Positions 1 through 10,592 of a stretch of 64,000 bases of DNA are shown here, one piece after another. Within the stretch, counting starts at the first letter, position 1. The number at the start of each line of letters is the position of its first letter. The translations under genes were made by a program, and so were the position numbers. The notes under the pieces are model-generated. The model made no database searches, was not told where the DNA came from, and saw only the letters and a list, made by a program, of their open reading frames with translations. This DNA is from Streptomyces avidinii (lineage in GTDB: Bacteria > Actinomycetota > Actinomycetes > Streptomycetales > Streptomycetaceae), in contig NZ_BMVL01000004.1 in the NCBI RefSeq assembly GCF_014650695.1, positions 296,852-360,851 on the forward strand. The letters are read 5' to 3'.

Positions 1-821
1 AGGGTTCCGCGGTACTTCGAGATTGCGCGCAGCCACCGCACCGGGTTCTGCAGGAATGCCACGGTGGGCATCGAAACGGAATGGATCCCCAGCATCGCCG
101 GCGCGACGATCATCGAGATGAGCCCCATGTCGTGATAGGGCGGCAGCCACCCCACGACGACGGTCGAATGGTCGAGTCCGAGCGATGTGCGGATGAGGTC
201 GGTGTTGTGGGCGAGGTTCCGGTGGGTGACCATCACGCCCTTCGGCTGACCGGTCGAGCCGGAGGTGTACTGGAGGAACGCGAGGGAATCCGGATCGGGG
301 GCCGGGGCGGACCAGCCCGCTCCGCCGGCGTCCGGAATCTCGTCGACCGCCAGCCAGGCGGTTTCCTGGAGTTCCGGAATCGAGCGCGCCGTGGTCTCGA
401 TGGCCGCCTGTATCGCGGAGGTGGTCAAAATGGCCGCGGGCTGGGCGTCCTCGGCGATGCCGGCCAGCCGGAGCAGCCCTCGCGCACGCTGCGCGGGGTG
501 CGGCAGGTAGGCGGGGACGGCGACGACGCCGGCGTACAGGCAGCCGAAGTACGCGACGACGAAGTCCTGGCCGGGCATGAACAGCAGCAGGGCCCGGGAA
601 CCGGGCTCCACCTGCGCACGGAGGCTTGCGGCCACGGCCCGCGCCCGGGTGTCGAGCATCGAGAAGGTGAGTGAGGGTTCGGCCTCGTCGCCGTCGGGCA
701 GGAAGGTGAACAGATCGTGATCCGGGATGCGCGCAGCGTGTGCGTGCAGTGCGTCGACCACCGTTTCGAAGCGGACCTCGTCCAGGGCGGTGGGGGACAG
801 CGCGAATGACTCGTCAAGCAT
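1..821 (-). CDS. fatty acyl-AMP ligase, 5' part (runs off window)
   Basis: Adenylate-forming enzyme that would activate a fatty acid as acyl-AMP, usually for loading onto an acyl carrier protein of a lipopeptide or polyketide pathway. Reading the minus strand from ATG at 821 gives MLDESFALSPTALDEV and about 273 residues. The AMP-binding P-loop QYTSGSTGQPKGVMVTH lies near residues 185-200, followed by the HRNL and GWLPPYHDMGL motifs. The last of these is characteristic of fatty acyl-AMP ligases as opposed to ordinary acyl-CoA ligases. The frame is open to base 1, so the C-terminal half lies outside the window. The gene is first in its transcription unit here, with a long upstream region. Its pathway cannot be judged from this end alone. 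Confidence 0.88.
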   Translation of the reverse strand, partial: MLDESFALSPTALDEVRFETVVDALHAHAARIPDHDLFTFLPDGDEAEPSLTFSMLDTRARAVAASLRAQVEPGSRALLLFMPGQDFVVAYFGCLYAGVVAVPAYLPHPAQRARGLLRLAGIAEDAQPAAILTTSAIQAAIETTARSIPELQETAWLAVDEIPDAGGAGWSAPAPDPDSLAFLQYTSGSTGQPKGVMVTHRNLAHNTDLIRTSLGLDHSTVVVGWLPPYHDMGLISMIVAPAMLGIHSVSMPTVAFLQNPVRWLRAISKYRGT

Positions 822-1617
822 TCTCAGCCTCATTCAGTGCCGATCGGATGCTCGCACCGGGTGCGGGCCGGCAGGCAAATGGCGAAAGCGGCGCGCGGCT
901 CCACGAGCGCGCTCCGCGCGAGATGCCCGTTCCCGGGGATACCGGAGCACGGGATGCCGGAGCTCCAGGGCTCACGGCGACAGCGGTCTGTACGGAGCCG
1001 CGGATCTGCGGACAGGGTGGTGCGCTGCTCTCCGGGGCGAATGACCCGAGGTCACGCAACCGGCGTCAATCGCATCCTGATCCGCAAACATCAACCTTGT
1101 CTTCCGGTGAGTTTCGATCCGCAGCACAGCGCGGACGCGGAGAAGGATTGATTCATTCCGCATGCGTCCGGTCGTTCTGCGAGCGCGTTCCATGTTCGTG
1201 CGGCCCCGAGAGGGGCGCCGGCTATCGCGCCGGGGCGATAGCGCCTGCAACTTGGTGGGCTTGGCGGAGGTACAGACGGAAACAGCCAAAGGCTGGAAGA
1301 GGGGTTCTGGGCAGTACTGGTCCAAACCTTAGGGCGGGCCCCTGGATTCGGTCAACTCGCGCTTAATGGCCGGAAGTTGACTGCGAATGCAAGAAGACGA
1401 GGGAATTTTCGGCCAACCTCCGGCCGGTGCGGACGGCGCTCGGGAGGGGGTGCCGCGGCTCCGAGCGGGGCGGACGACAAGGGGGCCCGGTGACCGTAGT
1501 TGATGCTTGCTGAGCGAAACTGATCGTTTCCCTGGCGGGTATCCCGCCATTCGGGCAAGCCATTCGCTCGCTCCCGAGAAGCCCGGGAGCGCCCCGACGA
1601 AGATGGGAGAACCGGCC
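822..1617. other. 796-bp intergenic region
   Basis: Lies between divergently oriented genes and is less GC-rich than its surroundings, as expected for promoters. No open frame in it has convincing codon bias. A TTGACT hexamer at about 1377 could be a -35, but no good -10 follows at the right distance. I cannot place a promoter with confidence. Confidence 0.5.
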
Positions 1618-2121
1618 GTGACCGGTATCGAGTTCCTCGCCTCGTTCCTCAGGACCGGACGACTGCACGGGATCGGCATCGGCTCCACCCTCGGCGAGGT
1701 GGACCGGGCCGTCCGCCACCGCTTCGTCGACGTGGTCGACGAGGACGGCCGGTCGCTGCGCCGCGACTACGGATTCGTCGAGTTCTACTTCAACGCCGGG
1801 AACGAGTGGGTGATGTCCGGCGGCTCCATCGAACTGCACCGGCTCGCGTCCGGCCGGTACAGGGCGAAGGAATGGGCCCGGACCATGGAGATCGCGTTCC
1901 CCCGCCATGTCGCCTGGCGGGACCTGCGCGACGAACTCGCGCGCATCCCCGGAGCCCCGGAGCTCACGGTCGGTGACCAGGGCGGTTTCCTCGAGTACCG
2001 GGCTTCGGCGTCCGGCGTCTCGGTCCTCGTCGTGGACGACGAGGAGGAGGAGCGGGGCTGCCACGCGGGGCACGGGGACGTGTGGAGCGTCAGCCTGTGG
2101 GCGCCCGTACGGGCGAGGTGA
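1618..2121 (+). CDS. conserved hypothetical protein, 167 aa
   Basis: Soluble acidic protein of no family I can name. It starts VTGIEFLASFLRTGRL and ends SVSLWAPVRAR. It has no signal peptide or membrane segment, and an acidic run (VVDDEEEER) sits near the C terminus. An ATG at 1603 is in frame, but GGAGA at 1607-1611 is correctly spaced for the GTG at 1618 and would be inside the gene if ATG were used, so GTG is preferred. The gene stands alone between the fatty acyl-AMP ligase and the permease fragment. Short single-domain proteins of this type are common orphans in Streptomyces. Confidence 0.65.
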   Translation: MTGIEFLASFLRTGRLHGIGIGSTLGEVDRAVRHRFVDVVDEDGRSLRRDYGFVEFYFNAGNEWVMSGGSIELHRLASGRYRAKEWARTMEIAFPRHVAWRDLRDELARIPGAPELTVGDQGGFLEYRASASGVSVLVVDDEEEERGCHAGHGDVWSVSLWAPVRAR

Positions 2122-2302
2122 CCGCCCGGCCGTCGCCCTGCTGCTCCTGGCCCTGCTGAAGAACTCCGAACGCAGGGCCGAACACGCGATCCAGCGCAAG
2201 CTCGACGCGATCGCCGCCGCCCTCCTGGAGCAGTTCGACGGCGAGCCGGGCCGCGCGCACCAGGAGCTGGTCAAGGCCATCGGGATCGAGGACGGCGAGT
2301 AG
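2120..2302 (+). pseudogene. C-terminal fragment of a low-affinity iron permease family protein
   Basis: The frame reads VALLLLALLKNSERRAEHAI, then QRKLDAIAAALLEQ and QELVKAIGIEDGE before a stop at 2300-2302. This matches the last membrane helix and charged tail that I recall for low-affinity iron permease family proteins. The N-terminal membrane part is missing. No ATG, GTG or TTG occurs in frame between the end of the preceding gene and the hydrophobic stretch, so it is probably a remnant. Assignment rests on recall of the family tail and could be wrong. Confidence 0.5.
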
Positions 2303-2508
2303 CGCAGCCGCCCCGGGGGCGCCCTGCCCCCTTGGGCCGAGCGGACCCCGGAACGGGCGCTTTCGAGTGACCCGCCGCGCGGGCCTCGGCCACGGGCGGC
2401 CCGAACTCCCCGACCATCTCAGGCGGCCGGTCATGTTCCGGCCACGGGCCGCCGACCAGGCCGGGCACCGCGCGCACGCGGCTCCGGGCCGCGCCGCTGG
2501 GAGATCAC

Positions 2509-4188
2509 TTGTACGTCCTGCTCGTGGCGAGCGCGTTCAACAGCCTCACGCAGCGAGTCCACGCCGAGCTGCGCGACCACGGCCACCGCGTCGCGGTCGA
2601 ACTCGCCCTGCCCGGCGCCCCCCTGGGCGACGCCGTACGCGCTCACCACCCCGACCTCGTCATCGCCCCGATGCTCCGCACCGCCATCCCCGAGGAGATC
2701 TGGGCCGACCGCACCTGCCTGGTCGTCCACCCCGGACCGGTCGGCGACCGCGGTCCCTCCTCCCTCGACCGCGCCATCCAGGACGGCGAGCCCCGATGGG
2801 GGGTGACCGTCCTCCAGGCCAACGCGGAGATGGACGCCGGCGACGTCTGGGCGAGCGTCGAGTGCCCCGTACCGCCCGTCGGCAAGAGCGACCTCTACCG
2901 CGGCGAGATCGCCGACGCCGCGCTGGAGGCCGTCCTGCTCGCGGTGGAACGCTTCGCCTCCGGTACGTACACCCCGCAGCCGCAGGCCGCCGGCCGGGCC
3001 CGGCCGCTGCTGCGCCAGGAGGAGCGACGGATCGACTGGGAGCGCGATGGCACCGCGGACGTCCTGCGCGCGCTGCGCGCCGCGGACTCGCAGCCCGGCG
3101 TACAGGACGAGCTGCTCGGCGGCGAGTGGTTCCTGCACGGCGGGCACCGCGAGGAGCGGCTGCGCGGGTGCCCCGGCGAGCTGCTGGCCACCCGGACCGG
3201 GGCCGTCTGCCGGGCCACGGCGGACGGCGCCGTCTGGATCCCGGAACTGCGCGCCCGCCGCCTCCCGGGCGGCCCGGTCGCCGCCAAGCTGCCCGCGACG
3301 CTGGCACTCGCGGACCGGCTGCCACCGCTTCCCGAGGTCCCCGCGCCGCCGGACAGCGGCCCGCACCGCCGCACCTGGTCGGACATCGGCTACCACGAGG
3401 ACGGACAGGCCGGTTTCCTGTCGTTCTCCTTCCCCGGCGGCGCGATGAGCACCGCGCACTGCCGCCGTCTGCTGGACGCCTACCGGACCGCCTGTACCCG
3501 CCCCACGACCGTCCTGGTCCTCGGCGGCGGCCGCGACTTCTTCTCCAACGGCATCCACCTCGGTGTCATCGAGGCCGCGGACGACCCGGCCGAGGAATCC
3601 TGGGCCAACATCAACGCCATCAACGACCTGGTCGAGGCGGTGCTGACCACCACCGACCGGCTCGTGGTCAGCGCGCTGGGCGGCAACGCCGCCGCCGGCG
3701 GGGCCATGCTCGCCCTCGCCGCCGACGAGGTCTGGTGCCGCTCGGGCGTCGTCCTGAACCCGCACTACCGCCTGATGGGGCTGCACGGCTCCGAGTACTG
3801 GACGTACACCCTGCCGCGCCGCGTCGGCCCCTCCCTCGCGGAACGCCTCACCGCCGAGGCCCTCCCGCTGAGCGCAGCCGCCGCGCACGGGCTCGGACTG
3901 GTCGACCGTACGCTCCCCTGCCCGCCCGGGGAGTTCACCGCCGAGACGGAGCGCCTCGCGGTGCGCCTCGCCGGGCTGCCCGCCACCGCCTCCCGGATCG
4001 CCGGGAAGAAGGCGGCGCGCGAGCGCGACGAGGCCCTGCGGCCGCTCGCCGCCCACCGCGAGGCCGAGCTGGCCCTGATGCGGCGGACCTTCTTCGACCC
4101 GGACGCCCCCTACCACGCCCTGCGCCGCGCCTTCGTCCGCAAGGAACGCCCTGCGGCCACCCCGCCCCACCTCCGGGGGCCGGGATAG
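2509..4188 (+). CDS. hypX: HypX, hydrogenase maturation CO-forming protein
   Basis: HypX is proposed to split a one-carbon-carrying cofactor to give the CO ligand of the [NiFe] active site under aerobic conditions. The 559-aa protein has the two expected halves. An N-terminal formyltransferase-like domain covers about residues 1-260, with HPGPVGDRGPSSLDRAIQDG near 83-102. A C-terminal enoyl-CoA hydratase-like domain follows, with GGGRDFFSNGIHLGV, GGNAAAGGAMLALAADEVW and the HypX-typical GSEYWTY. Start is TTG at 2509, with GGGAG five bases upstream. It precedes the structural genes by 156 bp and is likely the first gene of the unit. HypX is normally linked to oxygen-tolerant hydrogenases, which fits group 1h. 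Confidence 0.92.
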   Translation: MYVLLVASAFNSLTQRVHAELRDHGHRVAVELALPGAPLGDAVRAHHPDLVIAPMLRTAIPEEIWADRTCLVVHPGPVGDRGPSSLDRAIQDGEPRWGVTVLQANAEMDAGDVWASVECPVPPVGKSDLYRGEIADAALEAVLLAVERFASGTYTPQPQAAGRARPLLRQEERRIDWERDGTADVLRALRAADSQPGVQDELLGGEWFLHGGHREERLRGCPGELLATRTGAVCRATADGAVWIPELRARRLPGGPVAAKLPATLALADRLPPLPEVPAPPDSGPHRRTWSDIGYHEDGQAGFLSFSFPGGAMSTAHCRRLLDAYRTACTRPTTVLVLGGGRDFFSNGIHLGVIEAADDPAEESWANINAINDLVEAVLTTTDRLVVSALGGNAAAGGAMLALAADEVWCRSGVVLNPHYRLMGLHGSEYWTYTLPRRVGPSLAERLTAEALPLSAAAAHGLGLVDRTLPCPPGEFTAETERLAVRLAGLPATASRIAGKKAARERDEALRPLAAHREAELALMRRTFFDPDAPYHALRRAFVRKERPAATPPHLRGPG

Positions 4189-4344
4189 GCCCCGCGGCAC
4201 CGCGGCCGTCCGTCCGCCCGGTGTCACTGGACTGGCCGTACCTGACGCGGCACCCGGGCCGGACTGCTGTTAGCAAGAAAGGTGTGGGTGAGGCAGGCCG
4301 CCTCTCCCCACCCCCTCCCGATCCCCTCCCCGAGGAGCCGTCCC

Positions 4345-5400
<1,056 letters not shown>

Positions 5401-5463
5401 CGCCCCCCGGAAGCACACCCCAACTCCCGCTCTCCGCACCGAAGAAGGGTCACGGCACAAACG

Positions 5464-7248
5464 ATGACACCGAAGACGAAGGCGGCCGCAGACGGCAGCG
5501 GTCTGGTGGAGATGGCCTGGGATCCGATCACCCGGATCGTGGGCAGTCTCGGCATCCACACGAAGATCGACTTCAAGCAGAAGCGGGTCGCGGAGTGCTA
5601 CAGCACCTCGTCGGTCTTCCGCGGCTACAGCGTCTTCATGCGCGGCAAGGACCCCCGCGACGCGCACTTCATCACCAGTCGCATCTGCGGCATCTGCGGT
5701 GACAACCACGCCACCTGCTCGGTGTACGCGCAGAACATGGCCTACGGGGTGAAGCCGCCCCACCTCGCCGAGTGGATCATCAACCTGGGCGAGTCCGCGG
5801 AGTACATGTTCGACCACAACATCTTCCAGGAGAACCTGGTCGGGGTCGACTACTGCGAGAAGATGGTCCGCGAGACCAACCCGGGGGTCCTGGAGCTCGC
5901 CGAGCGCACCCCCGCCCCGCACGCCGGCGAGCACGGCTACAGGACCATCGCCGACATCATGCGCTCCCTCAACCCCATCGAGGGCGAGTTCTACCGCGAG
6001 GCGCTCCAGGTCTCCCGCTACACGCGCGAGATGTTCTGCCTGATGGAGGGCCGCCACGTGCACCCCTCCACCCTCTACCCGGGCGGCGTCGGCACCATCG
6101 CCTCCGTCCAGCTCTTCACGGACTACATGAGCCGCCTGATGCGGTACTGCGAGTTCATGAAGAAGGTCGTCCCGCTCCACGACGACCTGTTCGACTTCTT
6201 CTACGAGGCCCTGCCCGGCTACGAGGAGGTCGGCCGCCGTCGCGTCCTCCTCGGCTGCTGGGGCGCCCTCAACGACCCCGAGTACTGCGACTTCACGTAC
6301 GCCAACATGACCGACTGGGGACGGAAGATGTTCGTCACCCCGGGCGTGGTGGTGGACGGCAAGCTCGTCACCAACGACCTCACCGAGATCAACCTCGGCA
6401 TCCGCATCCTGCTCGGCAGCTCGTACTACGACGACTGGGAGGGGCAGGAGCAGTTCGTCACGCACGACCCGCTCGGCAACCCGGTCGACCCGCGCCACCC
6501 GTGGAACCAGCACACCATCCCGGCCCCGCAGAAGCGGAACTTCGACGACAAGTACAGCTGGGTCATGTCGCCCCGCTGGTTCGACGGCAAGGACCACCTG
6601 GCCCTGGACACCGGCGGCGGCCCCATCGCCCGCCTGTGGTCCACCGCGCTGTCGGGGCTGGTCCACACCGACTACGTGCAGGCCACCGGTCACAGCGTCG
6701 TGATCACCCTGCCGCGCACGATGACCAAGCCCGAGACCCGCTTCGAGTGGAAGATCCCGAAGTGGAGCAACGCGCTCGAACGCAACCGCGCGCGCACCTA
6801 CTTCCAGGCCTACGCGGCCGCCATCGCCCTGCACTGCGCCGAGAAGGGCCTCGCCGAGGTCCGCGCCGGGCGCACCCAGACCTGGGAGAAGTTCGAGGTC
6901 CCGGACGAGGGGCTCGGCGTCGGCTTCACCGAGGCCGTACGCGGCGTCCTGTCGCACCACATGGTGATCCGCGACGGGAAGATCGCCAACTACCACCCCT
7001 ACCCGCCGACCCCGTGGAACGCCAGCACCCGCGACACCTTCGGCACGCCAGGACCGTACGAGGACGCCGTGCAGAACACCCCGATCTTCGAGGAGAACAC
7101 CCCGGAGAACTTCAAGGGCATCGACATCATGCGCGCCGTCCGCAGCTTCGACCCCTGTCTGCCCTGCGGAGTCCACATGTACGTGGGCGGCGGCAAGACG
7201 GTCAAGACGATGCACGTGCCCACCGGTCTGAGCGGACTGGGCGGATGA
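5464..7248 (+). CDS. hhyL: group 1h [NiFe] hydrogenase large subunit
   Basis: Catalytic subunit binding the Ni-Fe(CN)2CO centre. In the 594-aa product the L1 motif is RICGICGDNH (Cys75, Cys78) and the L2 motif is DPCLPCGVH (Cys565, Cys568). The wording of both fits group 1h rather than groups 1d or 2a. A 23-residue tail follows the L2 His; this is the kind of tail removed by a maturation endopeptidase, and one is encoded at 10589. Start ATG 5464 has a modest GAAGG upstream. Its stop overlaps the next start as ATGA, showing translational coupling with the NifU-like gene. Confidence 0.95.
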   Translation: MTPKTKAAADGSGLVEMAWDPITRIVGSLGIHTKIDFKQKRVAECYSTSSVFRGYSVFMRGKDPRDAHFITSRICGICGDNHATCSVYAQNMAYGVKPPHLAEWIINLGESAEYMFDHNIFQENLVGVDYCEKMVRETNPGVLELAERTPAPHAGEHGYRTIADIMRSLNPIEGEFYREALQVSRYTREMFCLMEGRHVHPSTLYPGGVGTIASVQLFTDYMSRLMRYCEFMKKVVPLHDDLFDFFYEALPGYEEVGRRRVLLGCWGALNDPEYCDFTYANMTDWGRKMFVTPGVVVDGKLVTNDLTEINLGIRILLGSSYYDDWEGQEQFVTHDPLGNPVDPRHPWNQHTIPAPQKRNFDDKYSWVMSPRWFDGKDHLALDTGGGPIARLWSTALSGLVHTDYVQATGHSVVITLPRTMTKPETRFEWKIPKWSNALERNRARTYFQAYAAAIALHCAEKGLAEVRAGRTQTWEKFEVPDEGLGVGFTEAVRGVLSHHMVIRDGKIANYHPYPPTPWNASTRDTFGTPGPYEDAVQNTPIFEENTPENFKGIDIMRAVRSFDPCLPCGVHMYVGGGKTVKTMHVPTGLSGLGG

Positions 7249-7772
7249 GGGCCGCGATCGACGGCCCGCAGGCCGGGCGCCGGGTCGAGGAGGTCCTCGA
7301 CCGGCTCGCCGCCACCGGCGACCGGGCGGCCTGCGAGGCGGCCGAGGAACTGGTGCGCGTCCTCATGGACTTCTACGGCGCCGGGCTCGCCCGGATCGTC
7401 GAGAAGGTCGGAGAGGCCCCTCTCAAGGCCGTCCACGACGACGAGCTCGTCGCGAGCCTGCTCTCCCTGCACGGCCTGCACCCCGAGGACGTGCACACCC
7501 GCATCGGCCGCGCCCTGGCCGCCCACGGCGAACCGCTGGAACTGCTCGGCTTCGACGAGCACACCGGCATCCTGCGGCTGCGCCCCTCCGCCGCCCCCAC
7601 CGGCTGCGGCTGCGGATCCGGCGGCCAGGACGGCGCCGGCCGCACCCTGGAGGACAGCCTCGCCTGCTTCGCCCCCGAGGTGACCGGCGTGGAGCGGGAG
7701 CCCGCCCCGGCCCCGGCTCCCGCACTGCTGCAGATCGGCACCCGGCCCCCGAGCCCGGCACGGGTGCCGTGA
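7245..7772 (+). CDS. NifU-like domain protein of the hydrogenase operon
   Basis: A 175-aa protein starting MRAAIDGPQAGRRVEEV. Residues about 60-115 resemble the C-terminal NifU (Fe-S scaffold) domain: IGRALAAHGEPLELLGFDEHTGILRLR, followed by a cysteine pair in GCGCGSGGQ and then RTLEDSL. In canonical NifU domains the motif is C-x-x-C; here it is C-x-C, so cluster binding may differ. An Ala/Pro-rich tail follows. It overlaps hhyL (ATGA) and the next gene (GTGA). Its position suggests a role in loading or repairing Fe-S clusters of HhyS, which is inference. Confidence 0.72.
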   Translation: MRAAIDGPQAGRRVEEVLDRLAATGDRAACEAAEELVRVLMDFYGAGLARIVEKVGEAPLKAVHDDELVASLLSLHGLHPEDVHTRIGRALAAHGEPLELLGFDEHTGILRLRPSAAPTGCGCGSGGQDGAGRTLEDSLACFAPEVTGVEREPAPAPAPALLQIGTRPPSPARVP

Positions 7773-8470
7773 GCGGGCCCGGTCTGCGTCACGACGCCCC
7801 GCGCGCCCCGCGCGGGCTGCGCCGGTTCGCGGGTCCGCGCCCGCCCCGGCCCGAGACCTGCGAACTGTGCGGGGTCGTCGTGCCCCCCGACGGCCACCGT
7901 CACCTGGTGCAGACCGAGCAGCGCGCGCTGGTCTGTGCCTGCACCGCCTGCGCCCTGCTCTTCGACCGGCCGGGCGCGGGCACCGGACGCCTGCGGACCG
8001 TACCGGACCGCTACCTCACCGACCCCGGGCACCGGCTCGACGACGGCGCATGGGAACTCCTCCAGATCCCGGTCGGCGTCGCGTTCTTCTTCCGCAACGC
8101 CGCCCTCGACCGGCTGGTCGCCCTCTACCCGAGCCCGGCCGGAGCCACCGAGAGCGAACTGGACCCCGAGACCTGGCAGACCGTACTGGGCGCCGGCCGG
8201 CTGTCGGAGCTCCTCGAACCCGACGTCGAGGCGCTGCTGCTGCGCCGCTCGGAGGGCCGCACCGCGTGCTACCTGGTGCCGATCGACATCTGCTACGAGC
8301 TGGTGGGGCGGATGCGGCTGCTGTGGCAGGGCTTCGACGGCGGGGCGGAGGCCCGGGCAGCCCTGGACACCTTCTTCGAGCAGGTGGAACGGCGGTCCAG
8401 GGCGCTGGCCGAGACGCCGGCGACGCCCCCGGCGGCGACGGCGGCGAGGGTGGAGGACGGGGTCCGATGA
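7769..8470 (+). CDS. DUF5947-type protein
   Basis: A 233-aa soluble protein, recalled as DUF5947, found in actinobacterial group 1h hydrogenase operons. A possible metal site is CELC (near residue 31) with a later CACTAC (near 53). The fold between about 80 and 205 shows IPVGVAFFFRNAALDRLVALYPSP and VPIDICYELVGRMRLLWQGFDGG, the latter recurring in such proteins. GTG start at 7769 overlaps the upstream stop (GTGA). No catalytic role is known to me. With its neighbours it is probably an accessory factor for assembly or electron transfer. Confidence 0.7.
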   Translation: MSGPGLRHDAPRAPRGLRRFAGPRPPRPETCELCGVVVPPDGHRHLVQTEQRALVCACTACALLFDRPGAGTGRLRTVPDRYLTDPGHRLDDGAWELLQIPVGVAFFFRNAALDRLVALYPSPAGATESELDPETWQTVLGAGRLSELLEPDVEALLLRRSEGRTACYLVPIDICYELVGRMRLLWQGFDGGAEARAALDTFFEQVERRSRALAETPATPPAATAARVEDGVR

Positions 8471-9171
8471 CGGAATTCGCCTTCACCTGCACCGGGGTGC
8501 GCGCCGACGCGTACGCCGCCGGCCCCACCCTCGTCTTCCGGCTGCGGATCACCGCAGCCGGGGGCGCCCGGGTGCACGCCATCGCCCTGCGCTGCCAGAT
8601 CCGCATCGAACCGGCCCGGCGCGGCTACGGACCCGCCGAGGCGGAAGGCCTCGCGGACCTGTTCGGCGAGCGCTCCCGGTGGGGCAACACCCTCCAGCCC
8701 GTGCAGTTCGCCCAGGTCTCCGTCATGGTCCCGAGCTTCACCGGCGAGACCGAGACCGACCTCGTCGTGCCCTGCACCTACGACATGGACATCGCGGCGA
8801 CCCGGTACTTCCAGGCCCTGGCGGAGGGCGAGGTGCCGCTGCTGATGCTGTTCTCCGGCACCGCCTTCACCGGGGACGCCGGGTTCCGCGTCGAGCCGGT
8901 GCCCTGGGACCGCGAAGCCTCGTACCGGATGCCCGTGGCCGTGTGGCGCGAGATGGTCGAACAGCACTTCCCCGGCTGTGGCTGGCTCCGGCTGCCCCGC
9001 GACACCATGGACGAGCTGCTGGCCTTCCGCTCCCGCCACGCGCTCGCCTCGTGGGAGGCGACCGTACGGACCCTGTTGGACGCGGCCGCCCCGGCGGAGC
9101 CAGCGGCCCCGCCGGGTCCCGTCCGGCTCGGCGCGATCCTGCCGCGCCTCACCGAGAGGACGGCGCCGTGA
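8467..9171 (+). CDS. DUF6084-type protein
   Basis: A 234-aa protein beginning MTEFAFTCTGVRADAYAAG. I recall this as DUF6084, another conserved passenger of group 1h operons. It looks beta-rich early (LVFRLRITAAGGARVHAIAL), then has PCTYDMDIAATRYFQALAEGEVPLLMLFSGTAF and a helical C-terminal half ending in an Ala/Pro linker. No signal peptide or obvious cofactor motif is seen. It overlaps both neighbours by 4 nt. Function unknown. Confidence 0.68.
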   Translation: MTEFAFTCTGVRADAYAAGPTLVFRLRITAAGGARVHAIALRCQIRIEPARRGYGPAEAEGLADLFGERSRWGNTLQPVQFAQVSVMVPSFTGETETDLVVPCTYDMDIAATRYFQALAEGEVPLLMLFSGTAFTGDAGFRVEPVPWDREASYRMPVAVWREMVEQHFPGCGWLRLPRDTMDELLAFRSRHALASWEATVRTLLDAAAPAEPAAPPGPVRLGAILPRLTERTAP

Positions 9172-10592
9172 CCACGACGACCACCCCGGGCTCCCGCTTC
9201 GCCGTCGCCCGGCAGGTGGCGGACGCGGTCCTCCTGGAGGGGTACGTGCTCTACCCCTACCGGGCCTCGGCCGCCAAGAACCGGCTGCGCTGGCAGTTCG
9301 GCGTCCTCGTACCCCCGGCGTGGGGCCACGCCCACGAGGAGCACGTCCTCCAGCAGACCGAGATCCTGATGGAGCCCCGGGGCGAGGCGACCCTCGCCCT
9401 CGAACTGCGCTTCCTGCACGCGCAGCGGCGTACGGTCCAACAGGCCGAGGGCGACGGGGACTTCACGGACGTCCCCGAGCTGCACCTGACCGACCGGGTC
9501 CTGATGCCCTGGGACGAGGGCACCGAGGAACGGGTCGAGGTGAGCGTGCCCGTCGCCGAACTGCTCGGCGACGAAGGCGTCACCTTCCCGTTCCGCCGCC
9601 CGGCCCGTGTCGACACCGAGCCCGTGGTCGATGCCGACGGCCGCACGGTGGGCCGCCTGGTGCGGCGCACCGCGGAGATCGAGGGGCGGCTGCGCCTGCG
9701 CGCTGTCGAACTCCCCGGCGCCTACCGGGTGTTCAGACTCCGGGCCGTGGTGGAGAACACCAGCCCGTGGACCCCGCCCGCCGGAGCCGGTCCCCTCGAC
9801 CGGGAGGCCGCACTGCCGCACTCGCTGGTCGCCGCCCACCTCCTGCTCGGCCTGGACTCCGGATCCTTCCTGTCCATGACCGACCCGCCCGAATGGGCCC
9901 GGCAGGCGGTGGCCGCCTGCGAGAACCGCCACACCTGGCCGGTGCTCGCGGGCGAACCGGGCCGCGCCGACGTGGTCCTGTCCTCCCCGATCATCCTGGA
10001 GGACCACCCGGCCATCGCCCCCGAGAGCGCGGGCGCCATGTACGACGCCACCGAGATCGACGAGATCCTCGCCCTGCGCACGGCCGCCCTGACCGAGCAG
10101 GAGAAGCGCGAGGCCCGCGGCACCGACGCCCGGGCCGCCGCCGTGATCGACCTCGCCGACTCCATGCCCCCCGAGGTGCTGGAGCGACTGCACGGCGCCG
10201 TGCGGGCCCTGCGGGAGGTCACCGGCCCGGAGCAGCCCCCGCTGCTCACGGAACTCCCCGCCGAGGACGTGGTGTTCAGGCCCGACACCCCCTGGTGGGA
10301 CCCGGCCCGGGCGGACACCGCGGACCCGGCCCGCGACCGGATCGCGATCGACGGCGCCTCGGTGGGACCCGGCAGCCGCGTCCTGCTCCGCCCGGGACTG
10401 CGGCGCACCGACGCGCAGGACCTGTTCCTCCAGGGCCGTACCGCGCTGGTCGAGGCCGTCCTGCACGACGTGGACGGGGGAGTGCACCTCGCCGTCACCG
10501 TGGAGGACGACCCGGGCGCGGACATCCGCCGCGAGCAGGGCAGGTTCCTCTACTTCCAGCCCGACGAGGTCACCCCGCTGGAGGACGCGTGA
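9168..10592 (+). CDS. 474-aa hydrogenase-operon protein of unknown function
   Basis: Starts GTG at 9168 in a GTGA overlap and ends in a GTGA overlap with the protease gene. The sequence reads as two parts. An N-terminal beta-rich region has EGYVLYPYRASAAKNRLRWQFG and VVENTSPW. A C-terminal part has ALRTAALTEQEKREARGTD and a final beta region with GRTALVEAVLHDVDGGVHLAVTVEDDPGAD. No cofactor motif, membrane segment or known catalytic signature is visible. Its place between structural and maturation genes suggests a dedicated accessory function. Confidence 0.75.
   Translation: MTTTTTPGSRFAVARQVADAVLLEGYVLYPYRASAAKNRLRWQFGVLVPPAWGHAHEEHVLQQTEILMEPRGEATLALELRFLHAQRRTVQQAEGDGDFTDVPELHLTDRVLMPWDEGTEERVEVSVPVAELLGDEGVTFPFRRPARVDTEPVVDADGRTVGRLVRRTAEIEGRLRLRAVELPGAYRVFRLRAVVENTSPWTPPAGAGPLDREAALPHSLVAAHLLLGLDSGSFLSMTDPPEWARQAVAACENRHTWPVLAGEPGRADVVLSSPIILEDHPAIAPESAGAMYDATEIDEILALRTAALTEQEKREARGTDARAAAVIDLADSMPPEVLERLHGAVRALREVTGPEQPPLLTELPAEDVVFRPDTPWWDPARADTADPARDRIAIDGASVGPGSRVLLRPGLRRTDAQDLFLQGRTALVEAVLHDVDGGVHLAVTVEDDPGADIRREQGRFLYFQPDEVTPLEDA

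Noticed and set aside
2431..4227. Long minus-strand open frames opposite hypX, hhyL, hypF and other genes (up to 960 codons)
   Set aside because: They follow the third-position GC bias of the real gene, read as Arg/Pro/Gly or Val/Asp/Glu-rich low-complexity protein, and lack family features or ribosome sites.
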